Below are positions 1 to 8,238 of a DNA stretch of 64,000 nt, one piece after another. Position numbers and translations under genes: made by a program. The notes under the pieces were generated by a model. That model had not been told where the DNA came from, ran no database searches, and saw only the letters and a list, made by a program, of their open reading frames with translations. Every line of letters begins with the position of its first letter. The first letter of the stretch is position 1. Source of the stretch: Streptomyces sp. CG 926. GTDB taxonomy: Bacteria > Actinomycetota > Actinomycetes > Streptomycetales > Streptomycetaceae. The DNA lies in the NCBI RefSeq assembly GCF_003148825.1, contig NZ_QGGZ01000007.1, forward strand, positions 186,001-250,000. Direction: 5' to 3'.

Positions 1-1851
1 CTTTTCGTCGTCTCGGCCTCGGACGGCATCGACGGCGCCACCCGCATGGTCTGGGACGAGTGCGAGTCCGTCGGCATGCCCCGCGCCATCGTCGTGACCC
101 ACCTGGAGGCCGCCCGCTCCGACTACACGCAGATGACCACCGTCTGCGGTGAGATCTTCGGCGCTGACGACCCCGACGCGGTCATCCCCCTCTACCTCCC
201 CCTGCACGGCCCACCCGGGCCCGACGGGCACGCCCCCGTCACCGGCCTGCTCGGTCTGCTCTCCCGGCGCGTCTACGAGTACGCGTCCGGCGAGCGGGTG
301 GAGCGCGACCCGGATCCCGCCGAGCTCGCCCTCATCACCGACGCCCGCGCCCGACTCATCGAGGGGATCATCGCCGAGAGCGAGGACGAGTCCCTCATGG
401 ACCGCTACCTGGGCGGCGAGGAGATCGACCTCAAGACCCTCGTCGACGACTTGGAGCGGGCGGTGGCGCGCGGCACCTTCCACCCCGTCCTGATGGCCGC
501 CCCCGCCACCGACGGCGCCCGCCAGGGCCTGGGCACCGTGGAACTCCTCGAACTGGTCACCGGCGGCTTCCCCACCCCCCTGGAGCGCGCCGCCGTACCC
601 GTCACCCGTCCCGACGGCTCCGCCCGCCCGGACGTCACCTGCGATCCCGACGGCTCTCTCGTGGCCGAGGTCGTCAAGACCTCCTCCGACCCCTACGTCG
701 GTCGCGTCTCCCTCGTCCGCGTCTTCTCCGGCACCCTGAAGGCCGAGGAGACCGTCCATGTCAGCGGTCACGGGCTCGCCGACCGCGGGCACGAGGACCA
801 CGATGTCGACGAGCGGGTCGGCTCCCTCTCCTCCCCCTTCGGCAAACAGCAGCGCGTCCTCACCCGCTGCATCGCCGGTGACCTGGCCAGCGTGGCCAAG
901 CTCACCCGCGCGGAGACCGGCGACACCCTCTCCGCCAAGGACGACCCGCTCCTCATGGCGCCGTGGACCATGCCCGACCCGCTGCTCCCCCTCGCGATCG
1001 AGGCCCACAGCAAGGCCGACGAGGACAAGCTGTCCCAGGGCCTGGCCCGGCTCGTCGCCGAGGACCCGACCATGCGGCTGGAGCAGAACCCGCACACCCA
1101 CCAGGTCGTCCTGTGGTGCCTGGGCGAGGCCCACCAGGACGTGGCCCTGGAGCGGCTGCGCACCCGCTACGGCGTCCAGGTCGACCCCGTCCCGCACAAG
1201 GTGAGCCTGCGCGAGACCTTCGGCGCCAAGGCCGCCGGGCGCGGTCGGCACGTCAAACAGTCCGGCGGCCACGGCCAGTTCGCCATCTGCGAGATCGAGG
1301 TGGAGCCGCTCCCGCCCGGCAGCGGCATCGAGTTCGTCGACAAGGTCGTCGGCGGCTCCGTGCCCCGCCAGTTCATCCCGTCCGTGGAGAAGGGCGTACG
1401 CACCCAGGCCGCCCGCGGGGTCGCCGCCGGCTATCCGCTGGTCGACGTGCGCGTCACCCTCCTCGACGGCAAGGCGCACTCGGTGGACTCCTCCGACGCC
1501 GCCTTCCAGACGGCCGGGGCCCTCGCCCTGCGCGAGGCCGCCGCCGAGGCCCGGATCGACCTCCTCGAACCGGTCGCCGAGCTCGCCGTCATCGTCCCCG
1601 ACGAGTACGTCGGCCCGGTCATGAGCGACCTCGCCGGCCGCCGCGGCCGCGTCGTCGGCACCGAGCAGGCCTCGGCCGGACGCACCCGGGTCCGCGCCGA
1701 GATCCCGGAGATCGAGATCGGCCGCTACGCCGTCGAGCTGCGCTCCGTCTCGCACGGCACCGGCCGCTTCGCCCGGGCGTACGCCCGCCACGAACCGATG
1801 CCGCCGCAGATCGCGGAAAAGGTGCGTGAACAGGCCGAGAAGGGAAGTTGA
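1..1851 (+). CDS. Elongation factor G-like GTPase (EF-G2 type), 5' end outside the window
   Basis: The reading frame is open from base 1, so the gene begins upstream; 616 residues are visible. Missing are the P-loop and switch regions. Present are the end of the G domain, the domain II barrel (around DPYVGRVSLVRVFSGTLKAE), domain III, domain IV (GRHVKQSGGHGQF, then VPRQFIPSVEKGV) and domain V. This order is that of EF-G, a translocation GTPase acting on the ribosome. Where canonical EF-G has NKxD for guanine recognition, this protein reads VVTHLEAARSDY, as far as I can align it, so it belongs to the divergent EF-G2/EF-G-like branch and is probably not the housekeeping factor. A hairpin follows 20 bp after the stop. 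Confidence 0.88.
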   Translation, partial: LFVVSASDGIDGATRMVWDECESVGMPRAIVVTHLEAARSDYTQMTTVCGEIFGADDPDAVIPLYLPLHGPPGPDGHAPVTGLLGLLSRRVYEYASGERVERDPDPAELALITDARARLIEGIIAESEDESLMDRYLGGEEIDLKTLVDDLERAVARGTFHPVLMAAPATDGARQGLGTVELLELVTGGFPTPLERAAVPVTRPDGSARPDVTCDPDGSLVAEVVKTSSDPYVGRVSLVRVFSGTLKAEETVHVSGHGLADRGHEDHDVDERVGSLSSPFGKQQRVLTRCIAGDLASVAKLTRAETGDTLSAKDDPLLMAPWTMPDPLLPLAIEAHSKADEDKLSQGLARLVAEDPTMRLEQNPHTHQVVLWCLGEAHQDVALERLRTRYGVQVDPVPHKVSLRETFGAKAAGRGRHVKQSGGHGQFAICEIEVEPLPPGSGIEFVDKVVGGSVPRQFIPSVEKGVRTQAARGVAAGYPLVDVRVTLLDGKAHSVDSSDAAFQTAGALALREAAAEARIDLLEPVAELAVIVPDEYVGPVMSDLAGRRGRVVGTEQASAGRTRVRAEIPEIEIGRYAVELRSVSHGTGRFARAYARHEPMPPQIAEKVREQAEKGS

Positions 1852-1870
1852 TTGCTGTAGCAGCTGATCG

Positions 1871-1902
1871 GCCGCCCACCCAACCAGCTTGCGGTGGGCG
1901 GC
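1871..1902 (+). terminator. Hairpin after the EF-G-like gene
   Basis: Perfect 10-bp arms (GCCGCCCACC / GGTGGGCGGC) enclose a 12-nt loop and are followed by ATTTCCC. It lies 20 bp past the stop codon, which fits an intrinsic terminator with the weak T-tract usual in high-GC actinomycetes. Confidence 0.7.
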
Positions 1903-1997
1903 ATTTCCCTGTCCCATGACCATGGGGCGAGATCCGCCGATAGGCTCGTCGGCGCACCAAAAGAGCAGGAACGCAAGGCGATGGGGGTGGGGCAACG

Positions 1998-3662
1998 GTG
2001 GCGGACGACGGATTCGACTTCAGGCCCGGAGCACAGGTTCCGCTGCAGGGGGGTGGCGGGCAGACGGCGGCGACCAACGCCCTCGCCTCGGCCGCGTACC
2101 GGGACGGCGGCAAGGACAGCAAGCTGGACAAGATACTCACCGCCAACAACGAGAACCACCCCGCGACGGTCAAGCCCCCGAAGATCTCCCTCTTCGAGCC
2201 CAGCCTCGGGGAGGCCTTCTGTCGCGCCGTGGAGGCCCGCACGCTCGGGGCCGGCCGCAAGCCACTGATCCAGTCCTTCGGCGCGGATCCGCAGACGGTG
2301 GTGGAGCACTGCCTGGCCGCCTCGCACATCCGCAAGGAGCGCGACCGCAAGCTCCGGCTGATCACGCTGGTCTGCGGTGTGCTGTTCCTGCCCGGGCTGC
2401 TGCTGTGGCTGGGCCTGTTCCAGCTGCGCAAGAGTCTCGCCTCCAAGGAGGGCAAGGCCTCGTGGCTGGGCACCGTGCTCCTGGTCGGCATCGCCCTCGT
2501 GGTGGCCGTCCTGATGTTCAAGCTGCCGCTGACCGGCTTCCTCGGCCTGTACGCGCGCGCCATGATCATCGCTCCGGCCCTGGGCTGGCTGCTCGCCCGC
2601 CGCGCCTGCGAGGCCACCGCCAGGGACCTGCGCTCGCGCTGGGACGGGCTGCTGTCCGGCGGCGGGGTCGGCGCCAAGATCCCGGAGGCCGTGCCCGGCA
2701 ACCCGGACGAGAAGGCCCGCGAGGACCTGCGCCACCAGCTCGCCAAGCTGACCGCGGAGGACCGTAGCAACCAGGTCTTCTACGCGGGCCCCAAGGGCAT
2801 CCTCGGCATGGGCACCCGGTGGGGCAGCTGGCAGATGGCCGAGGAGCTGGCTCCCCGGAGCGAGGGCATGGAGATCCACCCGTTCCGCAGCTGGGACGTC
2901 ATACGCGGGATCGACGCCCAGCTCCGCAAGCTGGAGCGGGGCCCCCTGCACACGGGAGGCTTCCCGCCCGCCGCGATCCAGCACTGGATCGTCACCCCGA
3001 TCGGTGAGGGCGCCGCCGAGGTGGCCCGCCCCACCGGCGAGAACGTGGACGCCTTCCTCATCAAGCCGCACGAGATCACCCGGATCTGCAACGAGCAGCA
3101 GTTCAGCGCCGGCAACCGGCACTACCTGGGCATCCAGTACCCGCTCTGGGACGGCCAGCTGGTCATCAACATGCTGGTCACGGTCACCGTGCTCTACAAG
3201 ACGCTGCGCGTGGACGTCACCGCGCACGCCCTGGGCCCCGTGCACGGGCTGTTCACGTCCAAGTCCGCGGCCCCGGTGGTGGAGGTCCCCAAGAGCATCC
3301 GCTTCTGGGAGACCGTGGAGCGCCCGCTTCCGCTGGTGGACGCGCAGGAGGTGGTGCGTCTCGCCGTGCGGGCCCCGCTGACCTGGTACCCGCCGCTCCT
3401 GGAGTTCTTCGGCGGCAAGCTGGTCCTGCCCGAACCGTTCGGCCTGCGGCACGTCTGGGCGAGCTCGATGTGGCGCCACCGGTTCATGGCGGACGACGCC
3501 CTGCGCACGGTGGCCCCGGTCCTGCGGTCGATCCACGCGGCGACCTTCAAGGTGCTGGAGGAGAACGGCGTCGACACCGAGCGCTTCACGAACCGCTCCT
3601 CGATCATGAGCGGTCTCATCCAGGAGCCCGCTCCGCGCAAGGCCGACGTCTACGACGCGTAG
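1998..3662 (+). CDS. Multi-pass membrane protein of unknown function
   Basis: 554 residues from a GTG start. The first ~115 residues are polar and soluble. They are followed by three closely spaced hydrophobic stretches at about residues 118-200 (containing CGVLFLPGLLLWLGLFQL, TVLLVGIALVVAVLMF and AMIIAPALGWLLA). The remaining ~350 residues are a cytoplasmic-looking domain with no motif I recognise. No signal peptide is present, so the membrane block is internal. It stands alone between the EF-G terminator and the DUF1992 gene. No function can be assigned from the sequence. Confidence 0.75.
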   Translation: MADDGFDFRPGAQVPLQGGGGQTAATNALASAAYRDGGKDSKLDKILTANNENHPATVKPPKISLFEPSLGEAFCRAVEARTLGAGRKPLIQSFGADPQTVVEHCLAASHIRKERDRKLRLITLVCGVLFLPGLLLWLGLFQLRKSLASKEGKASWLGTVLLVGIALVVAVLMFKLPLTGFLGLYARAMIIAPALGWLLARRACEATARDLRSRWDGLLSGGGVGAKIPEAVPGNPDEKAREDLRHQLAKLTAEDRSNQVFYAGPKGILGMGTRWGSWQMAEELAPRSEGMEIHPFRSWDVIRGIDAQLRKLERGPLHTGGFPPAAIQHWIVTPIGEGAAEVARPTGENVDAFLIKPHEITRICNEQQFSAGNRHYLGIQYPLWDGQLVINMLVTVTVLYKTLRVDVTAHALGPVHGLFTSKSAAPVVEVPKSIRFWETVERPLPLVDAQEVVRLAVRAPLTWYPPLLEFFGGKLVLPEPFGLRHVWASSMWRHRFMADDALRTVAPVLRSIHAATFKVLEENGVDTERFTNRSSIMSGLIQEPAPRKADVYDA

Positions 3663-3692
3663 GTAGGCTGGAGGCACGGCCGAGGAGGGACC

Positions 3693-4100
3693 ATGACCGA
3701 ACGCAAGCCACCGGGTGTCAGCTTCGAGTCCTTCGTGGACCGGCAGATCCGACAGGCCACCGAGCGGGGCGAGTTCGCGAGCCTGCCCGGCTACGGCAAG
3801 CCGCTGGCCTCGCTGGACGCGCCCTACGACGAGCAGTGGTGGATCAAGGACAAGCTGCACCGCGAGGGCTTCCCCGTGCTGCCTCCGGCACTCGCGTTGC
3901 GCAAGGAGGCCGAGGACGCCGTGGAGAAGGTCCGGGCGGCCCGCTCGGAGCGCCAGGTACGGGACGTCCTGACGGAGATCAACGAGAAGATCGCGGCGGC
4001 CCTGCGGATGCCCCCGCCGGGCCCGCCTCTGGGCCTGACGGAGTTCGACGTCGAGGCCGAGGTGCGGACCTGGCACCGAAACCGCCCGGACCAGGCCTGA
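3693..4100 (+). CDS. DUF1992 (DnaJ-C28-type conserved domain) protein
   Basis: 135 residues. The whole protein is one DUF1992 domain, shown by SFESFVDRQIRQATERGEF, then LPGYGKPL and WWIKDKLHREGF near the N terminus, followed by a charged helical tail. The same domain occurs in eukaryotic DNAJC28, but there is no J domain here. Its bacterial role is not established. A GAGGAGG ribosome-binding site lies just upstream of the ATG. The gene sits 30 bp after the membrane protein and may be co-transcribed with it. It converges on the HIT gene across a repeat element. Confidence 0.8.
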   Translation: MTERKPPGVSFESFVDRQIRQATERGEFASLPGYGKPLASLDAPYDEQWWIKDKLHREGFPVLPPALALRKEAEDAVEKVRAARSERQVRDVLTEINEKIAAALRMPPPGPPLGLTEFDVEAEVRTWHRNRPDQA

Positions 4101-4169
4101 TCGGCAGGATCCGATCGGCCCGGCAGGATCCGGAAAGGACGACCGGGACGGCCTGGACGACTCGGCCTA
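4101..4169. repeat. Diverged copy of the TAGGCCGTC repeat between convergent genes
   Basis: This spacer holds two direct copies of CGGCAGGATCCG (4102-4113 and 4121-4132). Read on the minus strand it begins with the TAG stop codon of the HIT gene and continues TAGGCCG ... CTTTCCGGATCCTGCCGGGCC. The same core appears at 13612-13777 and 49321-49370. It probably acts as a transcription barrier between the convergent genes. Confidence 0.55.
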
Positions 4170-4727
4170 GTCGACGGGCCAGGCGTCGGCCAGCATCTGT
4201 CGGGTGTCCGCGAGGAGTTGGGGCAGCACCTTGGTGTGGCCCACGACCGGCATGAAGTTCGTGTCCCCGCCCCAGCGGGGCACGATGTGCTGGTGCAGGT
4301 GCGCGGCGATGCCGGCGCCTGCGGCCGCGCCCTGGTTCATGCCGATGTTGAAGCCGTGCGCGCCCGAGGCCTTGCGGAGCGCGATCATCGCCCGCTTGGT
4401 GAGGTCGGCGAGCTCGGCCGTCTCCGGCCCGTCCAGCTCGGTGTAGTCGGCGACGTGCCGGTACGGGACGACCATCAGGTGGCCGCCGTTGTACGGGTAG
4501 AGGTTCAGCACCGCGTACACGTGCCGGCCCCGCGCGACGACCAGGCCGTCCTGGTCGGACATGTCCGGAATCCCGCAGAAGGGACAGCCGTCCCCGGCCT
4601 CCGGGCCGGTCGGCTTGTTCTCCCCCTGGATGTAGGCCATCCGGTGGGGCGTCCACAGTCGCTGGAACGCGTCCTGCGTGCCCACACCGATCTGCTGCTC
4701 CGGCTGAGTCGTCATGGCGGCAAGCAT
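4167..4727 (-). CDS. HIT-family protein, probable Ap4A phosphorylase/hydrolase
   Basis: 186 residues. The histidine triad is HLHQHIVPRW near residue 140, and an N-terminal CPFC pair suggests a structural zinc site. HIT proteins cleave nucleotide phosphoanhydrides. The Mycobacterium tuberculosis homologue that I recall as adjacent to thrS (Rv2613c) is an Ap4A phosphorylase, and here too the gene lies directly downstream of thrS, an enzyme class that makes Ap4A as a by-product. That context supports a role in removing diadenosine polyphosphates. A second in-frame ATG at 4715 is an alternative start. A palindrome at 4747-4792 separates it from thrS, so it may have its own promoter. Confidence 0.88.
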   Translation of the reverse strand: MLAAMTTQPEQQIGVGTQDAFQRLWTPHRMAYIQGENKPTGPEAGDGCPFCGIPDMSDQDGLVVARGRHVYAVLNLYPYNGGHLMVVPYRHVADYTELDGPETAELADLTKRAMIALRKASGAHGFNIGMNQGAAAGAGIAAHLHQHIVPRWGGDTNFMPVVGHTKVLPQLLADTRQMLADAWPVD

Positions 4728-4746
4728 ATGACCTTGCCCTGGCGTG

Positions 4747-4792
4747 CGAGGAAGGCCCCCGGAAAGTGATCACTTTCCGGGGGCCTTCCTCG
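4747..4792. terminator. Perfect 46-bp palindrome after thrS
   Basis: Two 23-nt arms meet without a loop: CGAGGAAGGCCCCCGGAAAG at the left end mirrors CTTTCCGGGGGCCTTCCTCG at the right. It starts 17 bp past the thrS stop and ends 20 bp before the HIT start. It would fold into a very stable stem and is the likely thrS terminator. Confidence 0.8.
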
Positions 4793-4808
4793 TACGGAAG
4801 CGGCCGGG

Positions 4809-6785
4809 TCAGACCTGGACGCGGTCCGCGACGACCTTGGCCAGCTTGGCCAGCGCCTCGTCCTTGGCGATGCCGTTTTCCTGCGAACCGTCGCGGTAGC
4901 GGAAGGACACGGTGCCCGCGGCCATGTCCTCGTCACCGACGATGATCATGAACGGGACCTTGAGCTTCTGGTGCGTCCGGATCTTCTTCTGCATGCGGTC
5001 GGAGGAGGCGTCCACCTCGACCCGCAGGCCCTGCTTCTTCGCCGCCGCGGCGAACTCCTGCAGGTACTCGACGTGCCCGTCGCCGATCGGGATGCCGACC
5101 GCCTGGACCGGGGCCAGCCACGGCGGCATGGCGCCCGCGTAGTGCTCCAGCAGCACGGCGAAGAACCGCTCGATGGAGCCGAACAGCGCACGGTGGATCA
5201 TGACCGGCCGCTGGCGGGAGCCGTCGGGCGCGGTGTACTCCAGGTTGAAGCGCTCCGGCAGGTTGAAGTCGAGCTGCACGGTCGACATCTGCCAGGTACG
5301 GCCGATGGCGTCCTTGCACTGCACGGAGATCTTCGGACCGTAGAAGGCGGCGCCGCCCGGGTCCGGGACCAGCGGGAGACCCTGCTTCTCGGCGACCTGC
5401 GCGAGGACCGCGGTCGCCTCCTCCCAGGCCTCGTCCGAGCCGACGAACTTCTCCGGGTCCTTGGTGGACAGCTCCAGGTAGAAGTCGGTCAGGCCGTAGT
5501 CGCGCAGCAGGTTGAGCACGAAGGTGAGGGTCGTGTCGAGCTCCTCCGCCATCTGCTCGCGGGTGCAGTAGATGTGCGCGTCGTCCTGGGTGAAACCGCG
5601 GGCGCGGGTCAGGCCGTGGACGACACCCGACTTCTCGTACCGGTACACGGTGCCGAACTCGAACAGGCGCAGCGGCAGTTCGCGGTAGGAGCGGCCGCGC
5701 GCGTCGAAGATCAGGTTGTGCATCGGGCAGTTCATGGGCTTGAGGTAGTAGTCGGTACCACCGTCGAGCTGCATGGGGGGGTACATGCCCTCCGCGTACC
5801 AGTCCAGGTGGCCGCTCTTCTCGAAGAGGGCGCCCTTGGTGGCGTGCGGGGAGTAGACGAACTCGTAGCCCTCCTCCTCGTGCCGCTTGCGCGAGTAGTC
5901 CTCCATGGTGCGGCGGATGATGCCGCCGCGCGGGTGGAAGACGGCGAGGCCGGAGCCGATCTCGTCCGGGATGGAGAAGAGGTCGAGCTCGTTGCCGAGC
6001 TTGCGGTGGTCGCGCTTCTCGGCCTCGGCGAGGAAGTCGAGGTGGGCCTTCAGCTCCTCCTTCGACGGCCAGGCGGTGCCGTAGATGCGCTGGAGCATCG
6101 GGTTCTTCTCGCTGCCGCGCCAGTAGGCGGCCGCGTTGCGCATCAGCTTGAACGCCGGGATGTTGCGGGTGGTGGGCAGGTGGGGACCGCGGCAGAGGTC
6201 CTTCCAGCACAGGTCGCCGGTCTTCGCGTCCAGGTTGTCGTAGATGGTCAGCTCGCCGCCGCCCACCTCGACGTTCGCGCCGTCGTCGGTGGACGCGGAG
6301 CCCTTGATGCCGATGAGCTCCAGCTTGTACGGCTCGTCGGCGAGCTCCTCGCGGGCCGCCTCGTCGGTGACCACACGGCGGGAGAACCTCTGGCCGCGCT
6401 TCTGGATCTCCTGCATCTTCTTCTCGATGGCCTTGAGGTCATCGGGGGTGAAGGGGCGGGCTACGTCGAAGTCGTAGTAGAAGCCGTTCTGGACCGGCGG
6501 GCCGATGCCCAGCTTGGCCTCGGGGAAGAGCTCCTGCACGGCCTGGGCCATGACGTGCGCGGTCGAGTGGCGCAGGATGTTCAGGCCGTCCTCGGAGGAG
6601 ATCTCCACCGGCTCGACGGTCTCGCCGTCCTTCACCTCGTACGCGAGGTCCTTGAGCTCGCCCGCGATGCGCGCGGCGACGATGGTGCGCTCGCCGGCGA
6701 AGAGCTCCGCCGCCGTAGTGCCCGTGGCCACCACGCGCTCGTCCCGCTCGGAATCGCGTTGGATGATCACACGGACGTCTGACAC
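4809..6785 (-). CDS. thrS: Threonyl-tRNA synthetase
   Basis: 658 residues, the full bacterial ThrRS length. It charges tRNA-Thr in the cytoplasm. In order: an N-terminal TGS domain; the editing domain with [19 protein letters not shown]; the class II catalytic core with [12 protein letters not shown] and [16 protein letters not shown], which carry the Cys/His zinc ligands; motif 3 near [13 protein letters not shown]; and a C-terminal anticodon-binding domain starting around PPWLAPVQA. The start is GTG with AGGAG six bases upstream. The gene is followed by a strong palindrome and then the HIT gene. I see no T-box leader in the upstream ~100 bp. Confidence 0.97.
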   Translation of the reverse strand: MSDVRVIIQRDSERDERVVATGTTAAELFAGERTIVAARIAGELKDLAYEVKDGETVEPVEISSEDGLNILRHSTAHVMAQAVQELFPEAKLGIGPPVQNGFYYDFDVARPFTPDDLKAIEKKMQEIQKRGQRFSRRVVTDEAAREELADEPYKLELIGIKGSASTDDGANVEVGGGELTIYDNLDAKTGDLCWKDLCRGPHLPTTRNIPAFKLMRNAAAYWRGSEKNPMLQRIYGTAWPSKEELKAHLDFLAEAEKRDHRKLGNELDLFSIPDEIGSGLAVFHPRGGIIRRTMEDYSRKRHEEEGYEFVYSPHATKGALFEKSGHLDWYAEGMYPPMQLDGGTDYYLKPMNCPMHNLIFDARGRSYRELPLRLFEFGTVYRYEKSGVVHGLTRARGFTQDDAHIYCTREQMAEELDTTLTFVLNLLRDYGLTDFYLELSTKDPEKFVGSDEAWEEATAVLAQVAEKQGLPLVPDPGGAAFYGPKISVQCKDAIGRTWQMSTVQLDFNLPERFNLEYTAPDGSRQRPVMIHRALFGSIERFFAVLLEHYAGAMPPWLAPVQAVGIPIGDGHVEYLQEFAAAAKKQGLRVEVDASSDRMQKKIRTHQKLKVPFMIIVGDEDMAAGTVSFRYRDGSQENGIAKDEALAKLAKVVADRVQV

Positions 6786-6973
6786 CGGTCTCTCCTGACT
6801 CAGGGGGTGCGCGGGCGAACGCCGCGCGCCTGAATCGTACCGAGCGGAGTGGCCGCGCCGCTAAACGGTTACCGCCCGGGCCGACCCGGCCCCGCCCGGC
6901 GGGTCCCGCGGCACGGGGCGGGGCGGGGCCGCGGCGGGGCTCGCGGCGCAGGACCGGGGCCACCGGCGCGGGG

Positions 6974-7008
6974 GCAGGGCCGGCGCCGGCGCAGGGCCGG
7001 CGCCGGCG
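6974..7008. repeat. Two tandem copies of a 17-bp GC-rich unit
   Basis: The unit GCAGGGCCGGCGCCGGC occurs at 6974-6990 and 6991-7007, each with a GCCGGCGCCGGC palindrome inside. It lies in the 389-bp gap between thrS and a GNAT gene. The rest of that gap is G/C-rich sequence without a credible gene, plus the hairpin repeat at 7020-7138. Confidence 0.6.
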
Positions 7009-7019
7009 CAGGCGGGGCC

Positions 7020-7138
7020 GTGGGGCGGTGTCCCTCCAGGGCGTCTCCTCGGCTCGCGAACCCTGAGCCGGACCGGCCCGCTGCGCGGCGGTGGGTTCGC
7101 TCGACCTGCGGGGACGCCCTGGAGTGCCCCCGCCCCAC
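7020..7138. repeat. Dispersed ~119-bp hairpin repeat, copy 1
   Basis: The two ends are imperfect inverted copies (GTGGGGCGGTGTCCCTCCAG at the left; the complement of the right end reads GTGGGGCGGGGGCACTCCAG). Inside, the stretch CGGCTCGCGAACCCTGAGCC GGACCGGCCCG is shared with a second copy at 25474-25592. There is no open frame or transposase. It would fold into a long stem-loop. Confidence 0.75.
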
Positions 7139-7174
7139 CCGGAGCACGGCCGGGCGCCGGTAGCGTGGCGCGGT

Positions 7175-7681
7175 ATGCGTATACGTGGGCTGGACCTGGG
7201 CGACGACGCCCTCGCGACGGCGGTGCACCGGATCGGGCGCGCCGCGTACGCGGTGGAGGCCGAGCTGATCGGCTTCGACGGCATCCCGGCGCTGAGCGAG
7301 AGCCTCGCCGAGATGAGAGCACGGGACCTGGACTGGTGCGGAGCGTTCTCGGTGGAGGGCTCGCTCGACGGCTTCCTCGCCTGGGAGGAGGAGGCCTCCG
7401 GCGCGATCGGCATCGACCGGTTGTGCGTGGATCCGGGGCGGTTCCGGCGGGGCGTCGCCTCGCTGCTGCTGCGGCACGTCCTCACGGAGCTGTTCCCGGA
7501 CCGGCCCGTCTCGGTCACCACCGGCGCCGCCAATGCCCCCGCGGTGACCCTCTACGAGCGTCTCGGCTTCACCCGTGGGCCGGACTTCTCCCCCGTCCCG
7601 GGGCTGACCATGGCCTCCTTCGGCCGGGCCGCCGAGGGCACCCCGTGCGAAGGTGGAAGGGGATCTTCCGACCTGGCATGA
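7175..7681 (+). CDS. GNAT-family N-acetyltransferase
   Basis: 168 residues. The acetyl-CoA-binding region is visible as IDRLCVDPGRFRRGVASLLL (motif A, with the R-x-x-G-x-A/G loop), followed by TTGAANAPAVTLYERLGF, the typical motif B ending. The substrate is unknown. The frame is open further upstream into the hairpin repeat, but the ATG at 7175 begins a normal GNAT beta-strand (MRIRGLDLGDD), so I place the start there. No partner gene suggests a pathway; the next gene is only 10 bp away and could be co-transcribed. Confidence 0.85.
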   Translation: MRIRGLDLGDDALATAVHRIGRAAYAVEAELIGFDGIPALSESLAEMRARDLDWCGAFSVEGSLDGFLAWEEEASGAIGIDRLCVDPGRFRRGVASLLLRHVLTELFPDRPVSVTTGAANAPAVTLYERLGFTRGPDFSPVPGLTMASFGRAAEGTPCEGGRGSSDLA

Positions 7682-7691
7682 GGTGACACCC

Positions 7692-8195
7692 ATGAGAGTG
7701 ACCAGGAAGGCGGCCGCCCTGGGCGCCGCGACGGCCGTGCTGGCGGGCGGGATGTTCATCGCCGGCCCCGCGGTGGCGGCGCCCGCCGCCGCGTGCACCG
7801 GGGACCAGCTCTCGGCCACCGGTGCCGACCGGGCGGGCTCCGACCGGGTGCGGTTCACGGTGGTCAACACCGGCCCCACCTGTGAGCTGCGGGGCTTCCC
7901 GACGGTGGCGCCCGCGGGCCAGGGCTCCCCGGACCGCAACAAGCCGCTGCGCGTCATCCCCCGGGGCGAGGCCCGGCCCGTACTGCTGGCGCAGGGCGGG
8001 ACCGCCTCGACGCTCCTGACCTTCACGCCCGTCCTGGGCGAGGCGGACGGCTACTGCGCCTCCGGGGCCGATCCGACCCTCGCCCCCTCGCTGGTGGTGG
8101 GCATCGCCGGCATGGGATTCCAGGTGGCTCCCTCGGACGGCGGCCGGTTCGCCCTGTGCGGCGACACCGTCCGCGCCACCGCCTTCCGTTCCTAG
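7692..8195 (+). CDS. Secreted DUF4232 protein
   Basis: 167 residues with a clear Sec signal peptide (MRVTRKAAALGAATAVLAGG, cleavage probably after AVAAPA). The mature part matches DUF4232: CTGDQLSATG, the TCELRGFPTV segment and four cysteines that could form two disulfides. The family is abundant and exported in Streptomyces, with no known biochemical role. The start was chosen at the ATG 7 bases after GAGGTG rather than the upstream frame extension. Its TAG stop is the first base triplet of a TAGGCCGTC repeat end. Confidence 0.85.
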   Translation: MRVTRKAAALGAATAVLAGGMFIAGPAVAAPAAACTGDQLSATGADRAGSDRVRFTVVNTGPTCELRGFPTVAPAGQGSPDRNKPLRVIPRGEARPVLLAQGGTASTLLTFTPVLGEADGYCASGADPTLAPSLVVGIAGMGFQVAPSDGGRFALCGDTVRATAFRS

Positions 8196-8238
8196 GCCGT
8201 CTCCGCGGGCCGTTGTCGCACGCTTTCCCGAGGGCCTA
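8193..8238. repeat. Short TAGGCCGTC ... GAGGGCCTA element between convergent genes
   Basis: The two ends are near-perfect inverted copies (8 of 9 bases), and the outermost TAG on each strand is the stop codon of the gene on that strand (8193-8195 plus, 8236-8238 minus). It resembles the ends of the longer element at 13612-13777 but lacks its core. Confidence 0.45.

Noticed and set aside
1725-4076. A 783-codon minus-strand frame across two plus-strand genes
   Set aside because: It spans two genes with good ribosome sites and a terminator and has no recognisable motif.
7091-7174. Longer N terminus for the GNAT at 7175
   Set aside because: The extra codons lie in the hairpin repeat and read as Arg/Pro/Gly-rich, so the ATG at 7175 is preferred.
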